Of a DNA stretch of 64,000 nt, positions 24,652 through 35,507 are shown piece after piece. This DNA is from Oscillibacter sp. PC13 (GTDB lineage: Bacteria > Bacillota > Clostridia > Oscillospirales > Oscillospiraceae), in the NCBI RefSeq assembly GCF_900115635.1, contig NZ_FOXE01000005.1:101310-165309 (forward strand), in the 5' to 3' direction. Positions within the stretch are counted from its first letter, which is position 1. Each line of letters starts with the position of its first letter. Both the position numbers and the translations under genes were made by a program. The notes under the pieces are model-generated. The model was not told where the DNA came from and made no database searches. It saw only the letters and a program-made list of their open reading frames with translations.

Positions 24652-25316
24652 AGGACCTCCTGTATTTTAATTGAATGGGCATTCTGCGGCCGTTCAGAAA
24701 CGCCCTATCTTACAACCCGCAAAGTGCGAGCTATAATACGACAACGTCTGGGAAATCATATTTGATCCATTCTAATCCGGGGTCAATCTTCTGGGGGGCC
24801 AAGCGAACTTGACAGTTTTTGATAAGCGAAATATAATTATCATATTACGTTCTTGCAAATGCCCTCTGACAACGGCAGATCTTTGACTGGGAAGTTTACA
24901 TTAAAATAGTATCATACAATTTGCCTAAAAAAAATTATATATAACTTCTTGTATTGTTCGAAATAAATAAACAACAACGGCGCCGATGGCCAATCATCTG
25001 CGAATACCCCCATTCGATTCCTTAAGAGTGAGCCTCTTTTCGGAAGGAATTTGATAATCATTGTGTGAATAGTTAACTTGCATAAAAAGTATCCTTGCGA
25101 TGACAGATATCAAATTGGGTACGGTGGATTCGGATACACCGTATCCAATGCAGGGCTTTTCAGAGCTTGTCTGTTCTAAATATGCCCTCGGACGATTCGT
25201 TTTCAGGATTCTTAATCATACGTTATATGGCAGTACGCCCTTTTCTAACAGGTATCATAATTAGTTGGGTTATAAATTTGCTATACCAGAACAAAGCCTA
25301 GGAGGTGAGGGCTAAA
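24652..25316. promoter_or_regulatory. 665-base divergent control region, TRAP operon / LysR
   Basis: No gene seen. Minus strand: TTGCAA (24858-24853), 17 bases, TATATT (24835-24830) would drive the transport operon with a leader of about 170 bases. Plus strand: a perfect TTGACA (24809-24814), 17 bases, TATAAT (24832-24837) would start about 470 bases before the LysR gene. The two overlap. An imperfect inverted repeat, GGTACGGTG with CACCGTATCC, lies at 25118-25146. A LysR operator is expected here but no T-N11-A site stands out. Confidence 0.5.
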
Positions 25317-26210
25317 ATGGAATTATCACAACTTCGCTATTTTAAGGCATTGGCGGAAAATGGAAATTTAACACAGACAGCAAATAAATTGTATCTCTCG
25401 CCCCCTGCGCTAAGCGCAAGCATATCCAATCTTGAAAAGGAACTGGGAATACAGCTGTTTGACCGGGTAGGACGCCGTATGTTTCTTAACAGAAATGGAA
25501 CCCTTTTTTTGAAACGTATTAACAATGCGCTGTCCACTTTGGATTACGCCAAGGCTGAGGTATCTGATATTGGTACGAAAAAAGAGTCAACGGTTCATAT
25601 TGCTACCACGAGCCCTAATGTGTTTCAAAACGCGTTTTTGTCGTTTTGGAAGGAAAATCCAAATTATAAAATTTCCCATGAATCGCTTAGAATTAACCAA
25701 ATTGACTGCAAGGATTTATTGTATAAATATGATTTCTTGATTGCTAGCCCTATGGACTTTATATGTCCTCCCAACATTTCTTCCCGCGTTTTGTATGATT
25801 CGGATTATGCAGTTTTGGTAGTGCATCCAAAGCATCCTCTGGCCAATTTGAGGCAGATTGACCTCTGTGAAGTGAAGAACCAGCCTTTTGTAGCGCTTTC
25901 CCCGCAAGATTCCTCCCGCCACTTTTTTGACGTTGTGTGCCGCGCAGCTGGGTTTATTCCCCAAGTAGTGATGGAATGTGATTACTCTATGCGCTTCAAT
26001 ATGGTAATGGCCGGGGCTGGGAACACAATTGCCACTGCTCATACAAAACTCTTGGGATATCTTGGAGAAACAGTAGCCATTAAAATTGATCCTCCATTTA
26101 CCAAGCGAGCCCAGTGCATATTTTGGGACAAAACACGTCATCACAACCAGGCGTCACAGGTATTTCTCACCTATATAACAAAATATTTCCAAGATATTAT
26201 TTTCGAATAA
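25317..26210 (+). CDS. LysR-family transcriptional regulator
   Basis: 297 residues from ATG 25317, 9 bases after AGGAGGTGA; an in-frame GTG at 25305 lies on the ribosome site. LRYFKALAENGNLTQTANKLYLSPPA is the LysR helix-turn-helix, and residues 90-297 are the effector-binding domain. Divergent from the glutaconate/TRAP operon, which it most likely activates in response to a pathway metabolite. Base composition is more AT-rich than that of the surrounding genes. Confidence 0.92.
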   Translation: MELSQLRYFKALAENGNLTQTANKLYLSPPALSASISNLEKELGIQLFDRVGRRMFLNRNGTLFLKRINNALSTLDYAKAEVSDIGTKKESTVHIATTSPNVFQNAFLSFWKENPNYKISHESLRINQIDCKDLLYKYDFLIASPMDFICPPNISSRVLYDSDYAVLVVHPKHPLANLRQIDLCEVKNQPFVALSPQDSSRHFFDVVCRAAGFIPQVVMECDYSMRFNMVMAGAGNTIATAHTKLLGYLGETVAIKIDPPFTKRAQCIFWDKTRHHNQASQVFLTYITKYFQDIIFE

Positions 26211-26796
26211 ATATAAGGAAGAACCGTCGTTTATACAAATATCCAACATGCAGCCCGGTTCGGCTATCCAGCCGAACCGGGCTGCGTTCAATATCTCTTG
26301 AATATAACAATGCCGCATTCGGGTGGACGGAGGCAATTCAAGTGGCGGAAGGAGCTCAACTATGCGTTTGGAAGCATTCCCAGGAAGAAATACAAATTGG
26401 AAACCGAAAACAGAAGGTGAGACGACCCTTTGCAGCGTATATCAAAAGTGAACGATTGGGTGGGGACTGGAAGCAGTGCTGCAGGGACCCCCGCCAAAAT
26501 GGGGCAGAAAGAAGGGCATCAGCACAGGAAAACCCCCAAATTTTCATGAATAGGTGGGACGGAACAGTCGGTTGGCGCCGAGCAATTACCATGCACAAAC
26601 TATGTTCGCTTATATGAAACGGAACCCCGGGTGACGTTCACAATTCTGCGAAGAGGACGGAGACACGAACTCGCTCGTACAAACGGGTTTGCATTGCGGC
26701 ACAAGGATTTGAAACATTCACATGTTTTTCATTGGTTGTTTACAATTTGTTTATATCCAACCGTTGACAATGGTATTCTCTGGTGGTAAACTCGCT
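26211..26796. other. Gene-free stretch before the heat-shock operon
   Basis: A perfect 16-bp hairpin (26250-26265 with 26270-26285) follows the LysR stop. It lacks a T-run, so it is only a possible terminator. The bases from 26286 to about 26760 contain short open frames on both strands, but none has a ribosome site plus a recognisable protein. The hrcA promoter begins at 26764. Confidence 0.6.
26764..26792 (+). promoter_or_regulatory. hrcA: Promoter of the hrcA-grpE-dnaK-dnaJ operon
   Basis: TTGACA (26764-26769), 17 bases, TAAACT (26787-26792), with the CIRCE operator immediately downstream over the start point. Confidence 0.88.
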
Positions 26797-26823
26797 TTAG
26801 CACTCCGGGAAAGCGAGTGCTAA
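26797..26823. promoter_or_regulatory. CIRCE element (HrcA operator)
   Basis: Perfect inverted repeat TTAGCACTC, 9 bases, GAGTGCTAA. This is the consensus CIRCE sequence bound by HrcA, so the operon is under classical heat-shock repression. Confidence 0.97.
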
Positions 26824-26865
26824 AGCTGCGCAGCAGACCCGGAGAAGAAGTCAGAGGTGCTTTTT

Positions 26866-27915
26866 GTGGAACTGTCAGACCGGAAAAAGCAAATATTGAA
26901 GATGGTGGTCGAAGACTATATTCGATCTGCAGAGCCGGTAGGTTCCAAGGCGATCGCCACCGAGATGAGCGGCAGTGTCAGTTCCGCGACAGTTCGGAAT
27001 GAGTTGGCGGATTTAGTGGAGCTTGGGTACCTGGAGCAGCCCCATACTTCCGCCGGGAGGGTGCCATCTCCAAAGGGATACCGTTTGTATGTCAATGAAC
27101 TGATGGAGCGGCAGCGGCTGTCCATTGCAGAGACGGAAAAAATCAACCAGGCCCTTCACCTGAAAATGGAGGAGCTGGATCGGGTGATTTCTCAGGCAGG
27201 CCGCGCGGTGTCTTCTTTCGTGAATTACCCCGCCTATGTGGCAGCCACAGGGAAAAAGAGCTTTACAGCCCGGCGGTTTGATCTCTTGCCGGTGGATGAG
27301 AACAGCTGCATCGTGGTGATGATGCTGGGAGATAACCGTGTAAAGAGCCAGTTGTTGCGGATGCAGCTGAAGGTGGACCAAGAGCAGATGCCGGTGTTGG
27401 TCAATCTGCTGAACAGCCACTTTACAGGCATCTCTATGGAGGAGATGAACCTTCGGCTGATGTCGGTGGCCGATCAAATACTGCCGCAGATGTTTTTGCT
27501 GCTGAGCCAGACCGTGTCCTATGCCGTGGACGTTTTGGAGGAGGTCAGCCAGCGGGAGGTTGTCACGGTAGGGGCCAATCAGCTTTTGAAGCTGCCGGAG
27601 TTCCGGGATGCAGATAAGGCACATCAGCTCATGAGCTTTCTCACGGACAGCAAGGAGAATCTGCCGGTACCGGATGACGGGCCGATGAAGATTTTAATCG
27701 GACCGGAGAACATCAGTGATGCATTGAAAAACACCAGCGTGGTGGTGGCCAGCTATGATATCGGAGATGATATGCGGGGGCTGATCGGCGTGGTGGGCCC
27801 CACCCGGATGGACTATGCAACCGTGGCTGCAAGACTTGCCGGCTTTGCCGACGGATTGACGCGGCTGTTTGGAAAACATGAAGAATTACCCCCGAAGGAG
27901 GAACCGAAAGAATGA
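26866..27915 (+). CDS. hrcA: Heat-inducible transcription repressor HrcA
   Basis: 349 residues from GTG 26866 (VELSDRKKQILKMVVEDY is the normal HrcA start); GTG 26857 is a less likely alternative. N-terminal winged helix includes EPVGSKAIA and SATVRNELADLVELGYLEQP, followed by HTSAGRVPSPKGYRLYV. Binds CIRCE and is kept active by GroEL in known systems. Overlaps grpE by 4 bases. Confidence 0.96.
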   Translation: MELSDRKKQILKMVVEDYIRSAEPVGSKAIATEMSGSVSSATVRNELADLVELGYLEQPHTSAGRVPSPKGYRLYVNELMERQRLSIAETEKINQALHLKMEELDRVISQAGRAVSSFVNYPAYVAATGKKSFTARRFDLLPVDENSCIVVMMLGDNRVKSQLLRMQLKVDQEQMPVLVNLLNSHFTGISMEEMNLRLMSVADQILPQMFLLLSQTVSYAVDVLEEVSQREVVTVGANQLLKLPEFRDADKAHQLMSFLTDSKENLPVPDDGPMKILIGPENISDALKNTSVVVASYDIGDDMRGLIGVVGPTRMDYATVAARLAGFADGLTRLFGKHEELPPKEEPKE

Positions 27916-28514
27916 GTGAGGAAAAAAAGCAGCCGATTCCAGAGGAAGATCAGCCGCAGGAGACGCCAAAGCAGGAGGCTCCCCAAGCGGAGGAGACGGC
28001 TGAAAAGACGGAAAAGAGCGGAAAGGCAAAGAAGAAAAAGGAGAAGGCGTACTCCTTTACACGTGAGCAGGTGGAGCAGATGGAACTGGCTGCGAAGCAG
28101 TTGGAGTCCGTGAAGGAACAGTTTGTCCGCCTGAATGCGGAATACGACAATTACCGCAAGCGCACACTCAAGGAGAAGGATGTACTGTATCAGGATGCCA
28201 AGGCAGATACGGTGAAGGAGTTCCTGGCGGTGTACGATAATTTGGAGCGGGCCGTCAAAACAGAGGGGGATGATGATTCTCCCCATAAGAAGGGACTGGA
28301 GATGATTTTCCATCAGTTCCAGGAGCTGCTCGCAAAGTTGGGTGTCACGGAAATTGCGGCACAGGGCCAGCCCTTTGACCCGGAACGGCACAATGCCGTG
28401 ATGCATGTTGACGATGAGTCTCTGGGTGAAAATACGGTGGCACAGGTGTTTCAGGCGGGCTTTATGCTTGGTGACAAGGTAGTTCGGCATGCCATTGTTC
28501 AAGTGGCCAATTGA
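27912..28514 (+). CDS. grpE: Nucleotide exchange factor GrpE
   Basis: 200 residues. A long charged N-terminus (Glu, Lys, Gln, Pro) is followed by the dimer coiled coil and the beta domain; RLNAEYDNYRKRTLKEKD and HNAVMHVDDESLGENTV are GrpE signatures. Exchanges ADP on DnaK. Starts inside the hrcA stop (ATGA). Confidence 0.95.
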   Translation: MSEEKKQPIPEEDQPQETPKQEAPQAEETAEKTEKSGKAKKKKEKAYSFTREQVEQMELAAKQLESVKEQFVRLNAEYDNYRKRTLKEKDVLYQDAKADTVKEFLAVYDNLERAVKTEGDDDSPHKKGLEMIFHQFQELLAKLGVTEIAAQGQPFDPERHNAVMHVDDESLGENTVAQVFQAGFMLGDKVVRHAIVQVAN

Positions 28515-28581
28515 ACTTGTAAATCCATCATTTTTTATTATTTTTATTATATATTTTTCGTTTTCATAGGAGGAACCAATT

Positions 28582-30432
<1,851 letters not shown>

Positions 30433-30448
30433 GCACCTCTCATAAAGC

Positions 30449-30479
30449 CATAAGGGACAGGAAACGCCTGTCCCTTATG
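30449..30479 (+). promoter_or_regulatory. Hairpin between dnaK and dnaJ
   Basis: CATAAGGGACAGG pairs perfectly with CCTGTCCCTTATG around a 5-base loop, with no T-run. It is probably an mRNA stability or partial-attenuation element that lowers dnaJ relative to dnaK. Confidence 0.6.
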
Positions 30480-30508
30480 TGGCGTTTCGAGAATGAGGAG
30501 TTTTTTCT

Positions 30509-31639
30509 ATGGCTGAGCAGAAACGAGACTATTACGAGGTCCTGGGCATTGCCAAAGGCGCCTCTGAGGATGAGATCAAAAAAGCATATAAAAAAATGGC
30601 CCGGAAGTATCATCCGGATCTGAACCCCGGCGACAAGGAGGCCGAGGAAAAGTTCAAGGAGGTCAACGAGGCCTACGAGGTTTTGTCGGATCCCAATAAG
30701 AAAGCACGGTATGACCAGTACGGCCATGCCGGGGTGGATCCCAACTTCGGTGCCGGAGCGGGCTTCGACGGGGGCTTTGACTTTGGGGACCTGGGCGACA
30801 TTTTCGGCAGCTTTTTCGGCGGCGGCTTCGGCGGCGCACGGCGCACGAATCCAAATGCTCCCCAGCGGGGCGAGAGCATCCGGCAGTCGCTGGCCATCAG
30901 CTTCGAGGAGGCGGCTTTCGGCTGCGAGAAGGCCGTGACGGTGGAGCGCTATGAGGCCTGCGACACCTGCCACGGCAGCGGCTGTGCCGAGGGAACCACG
31001 CCAGAGATCTGCCCGGAGTGCCATGGCACCGGCCAGGTGCAGGTGCGGCGGCAGACGCCCATGGGCGTGTTTGCCACCACTTCGCCCTGCGGGCGCTGCG
31101 GCGGCAAGGGCAAGATTATCCACCAGCCCTGTAAGGAATGTCACGGCGGCGGTGTAGTCCGGAAGCGCAAGACCATCCAAGCCAGTATTCCCGCCGGTAT
31201 TGACAACGGCCAGACCATCTCCATCCGGGGACAGGGCCACGCCGGCAAAAACGGCGGCCCGGCCGGCGACCTTTTGATTACCATCACCGTCCGGCCCCAT
31301 GAGCTGTTCCGGAGAGAGGGAACCTCTGTCTTGTGCGAGGCGCCCATTACCTTTGCCCAGGCGGTGCTGGGTGCGGAACTGGAGATTCCCACCATTGACG
31401 GCAAAGTGAAGTATACCCTGCCGGAGGGAACACAGTCCGGCACCACCTTCCGCCTGAAGGGAAAGGGGATTCCCTCCATCAACGGCCATGGCCGGGGCGA
31501 CCAGTATGTTACGGTGTACATTGAGACGCCTAGAAACCTGAACCGGGAGCAGAAGGAAGCTTTGAAAAAGTTTGCCGAAAGTGTGGGCGAGAACAACTAT
31601 GAGGAGCGAAAAAAGTTCTTCAAAAAGTTCAAGAAGTGA
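30509..31639 (+). CDS. dnaJ: Chaperone DnaJ (Hsp40)
   Basis: 376 residues. J domain with YHPDLNPGD (HPD motif), a Gly/Phe-rich region ([14 protein letters not shown]), four zinc-binding CxxCxGxG-type repeats ([32 protein letters not shown]) and the C-terminal substrate-binding domains. Stimulates the DnaK ATPase. TGAGGAG precedes ATG 30509. Confidence 0.97.
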   Translation: MAEQKRDYYEVLGIAKGASEDEIKKAYKKMARKYHPDLNPGDKEAEEKFKEVNEAYEVLSDPNKKARYDQYGHAGVDPNFGAGAGFDGGFDFGDLGDIFGSFFGGGFGGARRTNPNAPQRGESIRQSLAISFEEAAFGCEKAVTVERYEACDTCHGSGCAEGTTPEICPECHGTGQVQVRRQTPMGVFATTSPCGRCGGKGKIIHQPCKECHGGGVVRKRKTIQASIPAGIDNGQTISIRGQGHAGKNGGPAGDLLITITVRPHELFRREGTSVLCEAPITFAQAVLGAELEIPTIDGKVKYTLPEGTQSGTTFRLKGKGIPSINGHGRGDQYVTVYIETPRNLNREQKEALKKFAESVGENNYEERKKFFKKFKK

Positions 31640-31647
31640 GTGAGCGA

Positions 31648-32460
31648 ATGTATTTGGCAGATTATCATACCCACTCCCGGATTTCCCCGGATGCGGGAAC
31701 CTCCATGAAGGACATGGCGGCGGCCGCCGTGGCGGCGGGGCTGGATGAGGTGTGCTTTACCGATCATGTGGAACCAGTGCAGTTTGGAGATGTCCGCCTG
31801 CGGGAGACGGATTATGACTGGGATGCCCTGCGCCGTGAGTTTGACGAGGCACAGGAAGCCTGGGGCGGCCAGATTCAGCTGCGGCTGGGCATTGAACTGG
31901 GGGACGCCCTGTGGAATTTTGACTGGTGTGATCGGATGCTGGCCAAGGCACCGGATCTGGATTTCATCATTGGATCGATCCATATGCTCTCGGAGCGGTA
32001 CCGTGGCGACGATCTCTATTACTTTGACCCAAAAGATGAGAGAGAAGCCCACCTTGGAATCGCCGACTATCTGGGCCAGGTACAGAAGATGGCGGAGTGG
32101 GGGCGGTTTACCGTTCTGGGCCATCTGACGCTGCCGCTGCGGTATCTCAACGAGAACCGGGGATTCCATCTGACCTTTGACGGATTTGAAGAGCAGGTAG
32201 ACACCATTCTTCGGACACTGATTGGAAACGGCTGCGGCATGGAGCTGAATACCAATCGGGGAAATCAGCCCCTGCCAGGCGCGGACATCCTCCGTCGGTA
32301 CCTCCGGCTGGGCGGCGAAATCATCACTCTGGGTTCTGATGCGCACGCGCCCCGGCATCTTGGATGCGCGATTCCGGAGCGGCAGGCCCTGCTGAGAGAC
32401 TGCGGATTCACACAGTTTTGCACGTTTGAGCGGCAGAAGGCCGTGTGGCACAAGTTATGA
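31648..32460 (+). CDS. PHP-domain histidinol-phosphatase family protein
   Basis: 270 residues from ATG 31648 (MYLADYHTHSRISPD); an in-frame GTG at 31636 overlapping the dnaJ stop is possible. DYHTHS, CFTDHVE, GSIHML, LGHLTL and SDAHAP are the metal-binding motifs of the PHP phosphoesterase fold, arranged as in HisK/HisJ histidinol-phosphatases. No other his gene is nearby, so histidine synthesis is the family-based guess and another phosphate substrate is possible. Confidence 0.83.
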   Translation: MYLADYHTHSRISPDAGTSMKDMAAAAVAAGLDEVCFTDHVEPVQFGDVRLRETDYDWDALRREFDEAQEAWGGQIQLRLGIELGDALWNFDWCDRMLAKAPDLDFIIGSIHMLSERYRGDDLYYFDPKDEREAHLGIADYLGQVQKMAEWGRFTVLGHLTLPLRYLNENRGFHLTFDGFEEQVDTILRTLIGNGCGMELNTNRGNQPLPGADILRRYLRLGGEIITLGSDAHAPRHLGCAIPERQALLRDCGFTQFCTFERQKAVWHKL

Positions 32461-32527
32461 CTTGCATTTTGCTTCTGGAAAGCGTAGGATGAATTCCACC
32501 AATACTGATAAAAATGAGGGGTTTGGC

Positions 32528-32968
32528 ATGATGAAAATTGCGTTGGCTTCCGATCACGGCGGATATGAGCTGAAAGAATATGTGAAGACCGTTCTGGAAA
32601 AACTGGGGTATGAATATGAGGATTTCGGCTGCCACTCTACGGAGAGCTGCGACTATCCGGACTTTGGCGAGGCGGCGGCCCGGGCGGTGGCCTCCGGCGC
32701 GTGTGAGCGGGGTATTGTGATCTGCACCACCGGCATCGGAATTTCCATTGCCGCCAACAAGGTAAGGGGCATCCGCTGCGCCCATTGTGCCGACTGCCTG
32801 CAGGCGGAGCTGACCCGCCGTCATAACGACGCCAACATGATGGCCATCGGCGCTGGCTTTACCGGAAAGAATATGGCGGAGCGGATGGTGGAAGTGTTCC
32901 TCTCCACGGAGTTTGACGGCGGACGCCACGAGCGCCGGGTGAATAAGATGATGGCCATTGAGGACTGA
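32528..32968 (+). CDS. rpiB: Ribose-5-phosphate isomerase B
   Basis: 146 residues. IALASDHGGYELKEYV, DYPDFGEAAARAV and ICTTGIGISIAANKV (with the catalytic Cys) identify the RpiB/LacAB family; RHNDANMMAIGA follows. Interconverts ribose 5-phosphate and ribulose 5-phosphate. GAGGGG lies upstream of two adjacent ATG codons, 32528 and 32531; either may be used. Confidence 0.93.
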   Translation: MMKIALASDHGGYELKEYVKTVLEKLGYEYEDFGCHSTESCDYPDFGEAAARAVASGACERGIVICTTGIGISIAANKVRGIRCAHCADCLQAELTRRHNDANMMAIGAGFTGKNMAERMVEVFLSTEFDGGRHERRVNKMMAIED

Positions 32969-33007
32969 CCGCGGCGCAAAGCGATTGCAGAGCGGAGGTG
33001 ACGGGGG

Positions 33008-34063
33008 ATGAGTCCCACAAGAGGATACCATAATTATCGGGGACGTACGTCCAAGGGAAAGATCGTGCTGGCAGTTTTGCTGGTGCTGATCATTCTGGCT
33101 GCTCTTTCGGTCATAGCGATGCAGCGCTATATTGTCTATGACGAAAACGGGCGGCCGCACCTGGAATTGCCTCAGCAGGAACCGGACAAACCGGAGGAGA
33201 CGCCGGACGATTTGGATATTACCATTGAGGAGACGAAGAAAGACCCGGAGATCAGGGCGGTTCAGCTGACGGAGACGCCGCTGACAGACAGCGCCTGGCA
33301 AGAGAGAAAGATGTCCATTCTGGCATCCTCCACCCTTGCGGTCTCCCGTGCCAACACCGTGGCCTTGACGGTGAAGGACGCCTCTGGCCACGTGTATTAC
33401 GACTCTGCCGCGGCTGCCGCTGTCAGTGCGTCCATTGTGCAGACAGAGACCTCCACTGCGGCCGCCATTGCCGAAGTGAATGAAACGTACCCTTATACGA
33501 TTGCCCGGCTCGCCTGCTTCCTGGACCCGATTGCCGCCAAAGCGGATGTGGAAGGCATGGGGCTGAAGAACACCGGCGGCTATATCTTTTACGACGGCAA
33601 TAATTCCAACTGGCTGGATCCGGGGAAGCCCGCTGCCCGGCAGTATCTGTGCAGCATGGCAAAGGAACTGGCGGAGTTGGGTTTTGACGAAATCCTGCTG
33701 ACGGATGTGAGCTATCCCACGGCGGGCAAGCTGGATAAAATCAATTACGGCGAGACGATGAAAAACCAGAACCTGGCGGCTTTCCTGGAAGAGATGGAGG
33801 CGGCGCTGGCGGATTCCGACGTCAGGTTATCGTTGGAGCTGCCGGAGACCGTCATTGCGGAGGGAAGCGACAATATCGCGGGACTGATGCTGGCGGATGT
33901 GGCGCCCAAGGTGGAGCGGATTTATGCAGTTGCCACTGAGGAACAGTCGGAAGCACTGGCCGCAGAAGTCGCTGCGGCAGGTGAGAATACCGGCTTTGTA
34001 CCGGAGTTTTCGGCGGATACGGGTTCCGGCACGGCCGGGAGCTATCTGTGGCTGCCGGAGTAG
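33008..34063 (+). CDS. Membrane-anchored DUF4015-like (putative glycoside hydrolase fold) protein
   Basis: 351 residues behind GGAGGTGACGG. A basic N-terminus and one membrane helix (VLAVLLVLIILAALSVIAM) are followed by an acidic Pro/Glu linker and an extracellular domain. The pattern VNETYPYTIARLACFLDP, then a W-L-D-P-G segment, then a YLCSMAKELAELGFDEILLTDV stretch resembles the TIM-barrel DUF4015 proteins. It is shorter than many members and the C-terminus is divergent. Enzyme activity is unproven. Confidence 0.7.
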   Translation: MSPTRGYHNYRGRTSKGKIVLAVLLVLIILAALSVIAMQRYIVYDENGRPHLELPQQEPDKPEETPDDLDITIEETKKDPEIRAVQLTETPLTDSAWQERKMSILASSTLAVSRANTVALTVKDASGHVYYDSAAAAAVSASIVQTETSTAAAIAEVNETYPYTIARLACFLDPIAAKADVEGMGLKNTGGYIFYDGNNSNWLDPGKPAARQYLCSMAKELAELGFDEILLTDVSYPTAGKLDKINYGETMKNQNLAAFLEEMEAALADSDVRLSLELPETVIAEGSDNIAGLMLADVAPKVERIYAVATEEQSEALAAEVAAAGENTGFVPEFSADTGSGTAGSYLWLPE

Positions 34064-34075
34064 CAAATGGAAAAT

Positions 34076-34112
34076 AAAGCGGACCACGGGGGGCATCCCT
34101 GTGGTCCGCTTT
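34076..34112 (+). terminator. Intrinsic terminator after the DUF4015-like gene
   Basis: AAAGCGGACCACGGG pairs with CCCTGTGGTCCGCTTT (one bulged mismatch). The tail TTCAAG is short in T residues. The next 300 bases to the AraC gene show no gene I can support. Confidence 0.75.
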
Positions 34113-34418
34113 CAAGTTGGCAGGGCCGCCCGGAGAACGGCGGATCCGCCATCTGCCGGCCATATAAAAAATCCCCCGGGCATTTGGCGGGTGATTATAA
34201 AACACATCTTTTGCAGCGTACGCCGCAAAGCGGTGTATCAGTGCACGCGCTTGCACTCTTGCGCGACGCCTTTGGAGCTGATATGATTTTGATGAAGAGA
34301 GGAAAAATTTGATGGGGGACAGGCGTTCTCCTGGAAAAGCTCTCTTTTTTGTGCAGATATTGAGAGAACAGTCATTAGAAAAAGCGGTATGATGATATGC
34401 GGATGCGGGGGTATCTCA

Positions 34419-35276
34419 ATGGATTGGGTTGAAAGATTGAACCAGAGCGTGAGTTATATCGAGGAACATTTGACCGACGAAATCGACTACGAACAGCTTG
34501 GACGGATTGCATGCTGCTCAGCCTATCACTATCAGAGAATGTTTACCTATATGGCGGGTATTTCTCTGGCAGAGTACATCCGAAGAAGAAAAATGTCGTT
34601 GGCAGCGAGTGACCTGCAAAGCGGGGAAAAAATTATCGATGTTGCTTTAAAATACGGCTACAGCTCGCCCACAGCATTCCACAGAAGTTTTCGGTCATTT
34701 CACAGAATAGCTCCGTCGCTACTCAGAAAAAAAGGCGCTACGGTAAAATTTTTCGCTCCCATTGTATTCTGCATGACTTTGAAGGGAGCAACAGAGATGA
34801 ATTATCGAATTGAAACAAACGGTGCTTTTCGCGTAATTGGTATATCTGCACCGCTTGACAGAGAAATTGAAAAAAACTTTATGGTTGTACCAAAGATGTG
34901 GCGAGACGCTGCCGCAGACGGAACGATACAAAAGCTGGCGGATATGATGGACACGCCGCCAATGGGACTTTTGGGCGTCAGCGTTTGTAATGATGAAAAA
35001 CAGTGGGAATATTTTATTGCTGTTTCAAGTACAAAGGAAAAGGAGAACTTTAAGGAATATACCGTGCCTGCGTCCACATGGGCAATTTTTTCCGGAGCGG
35101 GCGATAACCGGTCGATCCAGGAACTTGAACGGCGCATTCTTACAGAGTGGCTTCCGGGTTCCGGATATGAATATGCCAATGCTCCGGATATCGAGGTCTA
35201 TCTGAATCCGGATCCGCAAAACGCACAGTATGAGGTTTGGATTCCGGTTGCAAAGAAGACTCCAAAGGAAAAATAA
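34419..35276 (+). CDS. AraC-family regulator with GyrI-like effector domain
   Basis: 285 residues from ATG 34419, behind a GGGGG site. Residues 1-105 are two AraC helix-turn-helix motifs (YEQLGRIACCSAYHYQRMF, DVALKYGYSSPTAFHRSF). Residues 125-285 are a GyrI/Rob-like effector-binding domain (MNYRIETNGAFRVIGISAPL to EVWIPVAKK). Proteins of this build sense small molecules or drugs. No divergent partner gene is present. The gene is more AT-rich than its neighbours, suggesting later arrival. Confidence 0.88.
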   Translation: MDWVERLNQSVSYIEEHLTDEIDYEQLGRIACCSAYHYQRMFTYMAGISLAEYIRRRKMSLAASDLQSGEKIIDVALKYGYSSPTAFHRSFRSFHRIAPSLLRKKGATVKFFAPIVFCMTLKGATEMNYRIETNGAFRVIGISAPLDREIEKNFMVVPKMWRDAAADGTIQKLADMMDTPPMGLLGVSVCNDEKQWEYFIAVSSTKEKENFKEYTVPASTWAIFSGAGDNRSIQELERRILTEWLPGSGYEYANAPDIEVYLNPDPQNAQYEVWIPVAKKTPKEK

Positions 35277-35421
35277 ATGTCAAAGGCGGCCTTAGCTGCA
35301 GGTGCGTAAACTGGCGGGCTTTCGTTAAGCGATGAAAGATACGGCGTATGAAAACAGCGGTTATAAATGGTCAAGACCATGAAGGCGCTGCCTGCCTATG
35401 TATTTGTCGGGCTGTTCTGCG

Positions 35422-35466
35422 CAAAAAGCATTCTGCCGCTTTCTTTGGAAGCGGCAGAATGCTTTT
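35422..35466. terminator. Bidirectional terminator
   Basis: AAAAGCATTCTGCCGCTT pairs with AAGCGGCAGAATGCTTTT. It serves the minus-strand MBL operon and can stop plus-strand read-through from the AraC gene. Confidence 0.85.
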
Positions 35467-35507
35467 CCTGTTTTATGAGCAGCGGATTTGCCCGGCGGGA
35501 TTTTCTC

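Noticed and set aside
26356..26598. 80-codon minus frame in the gap before hrcA
   Set aside because: No ribosome site, promoter or recognisable sequence; composition looks random.
26114..26617. Plus-strand open frame after the LysR gene
   Set aside because: It begins inside lysR in another frame, crosses a perfect hairpin and gives no recognisable protein or ribosome site.
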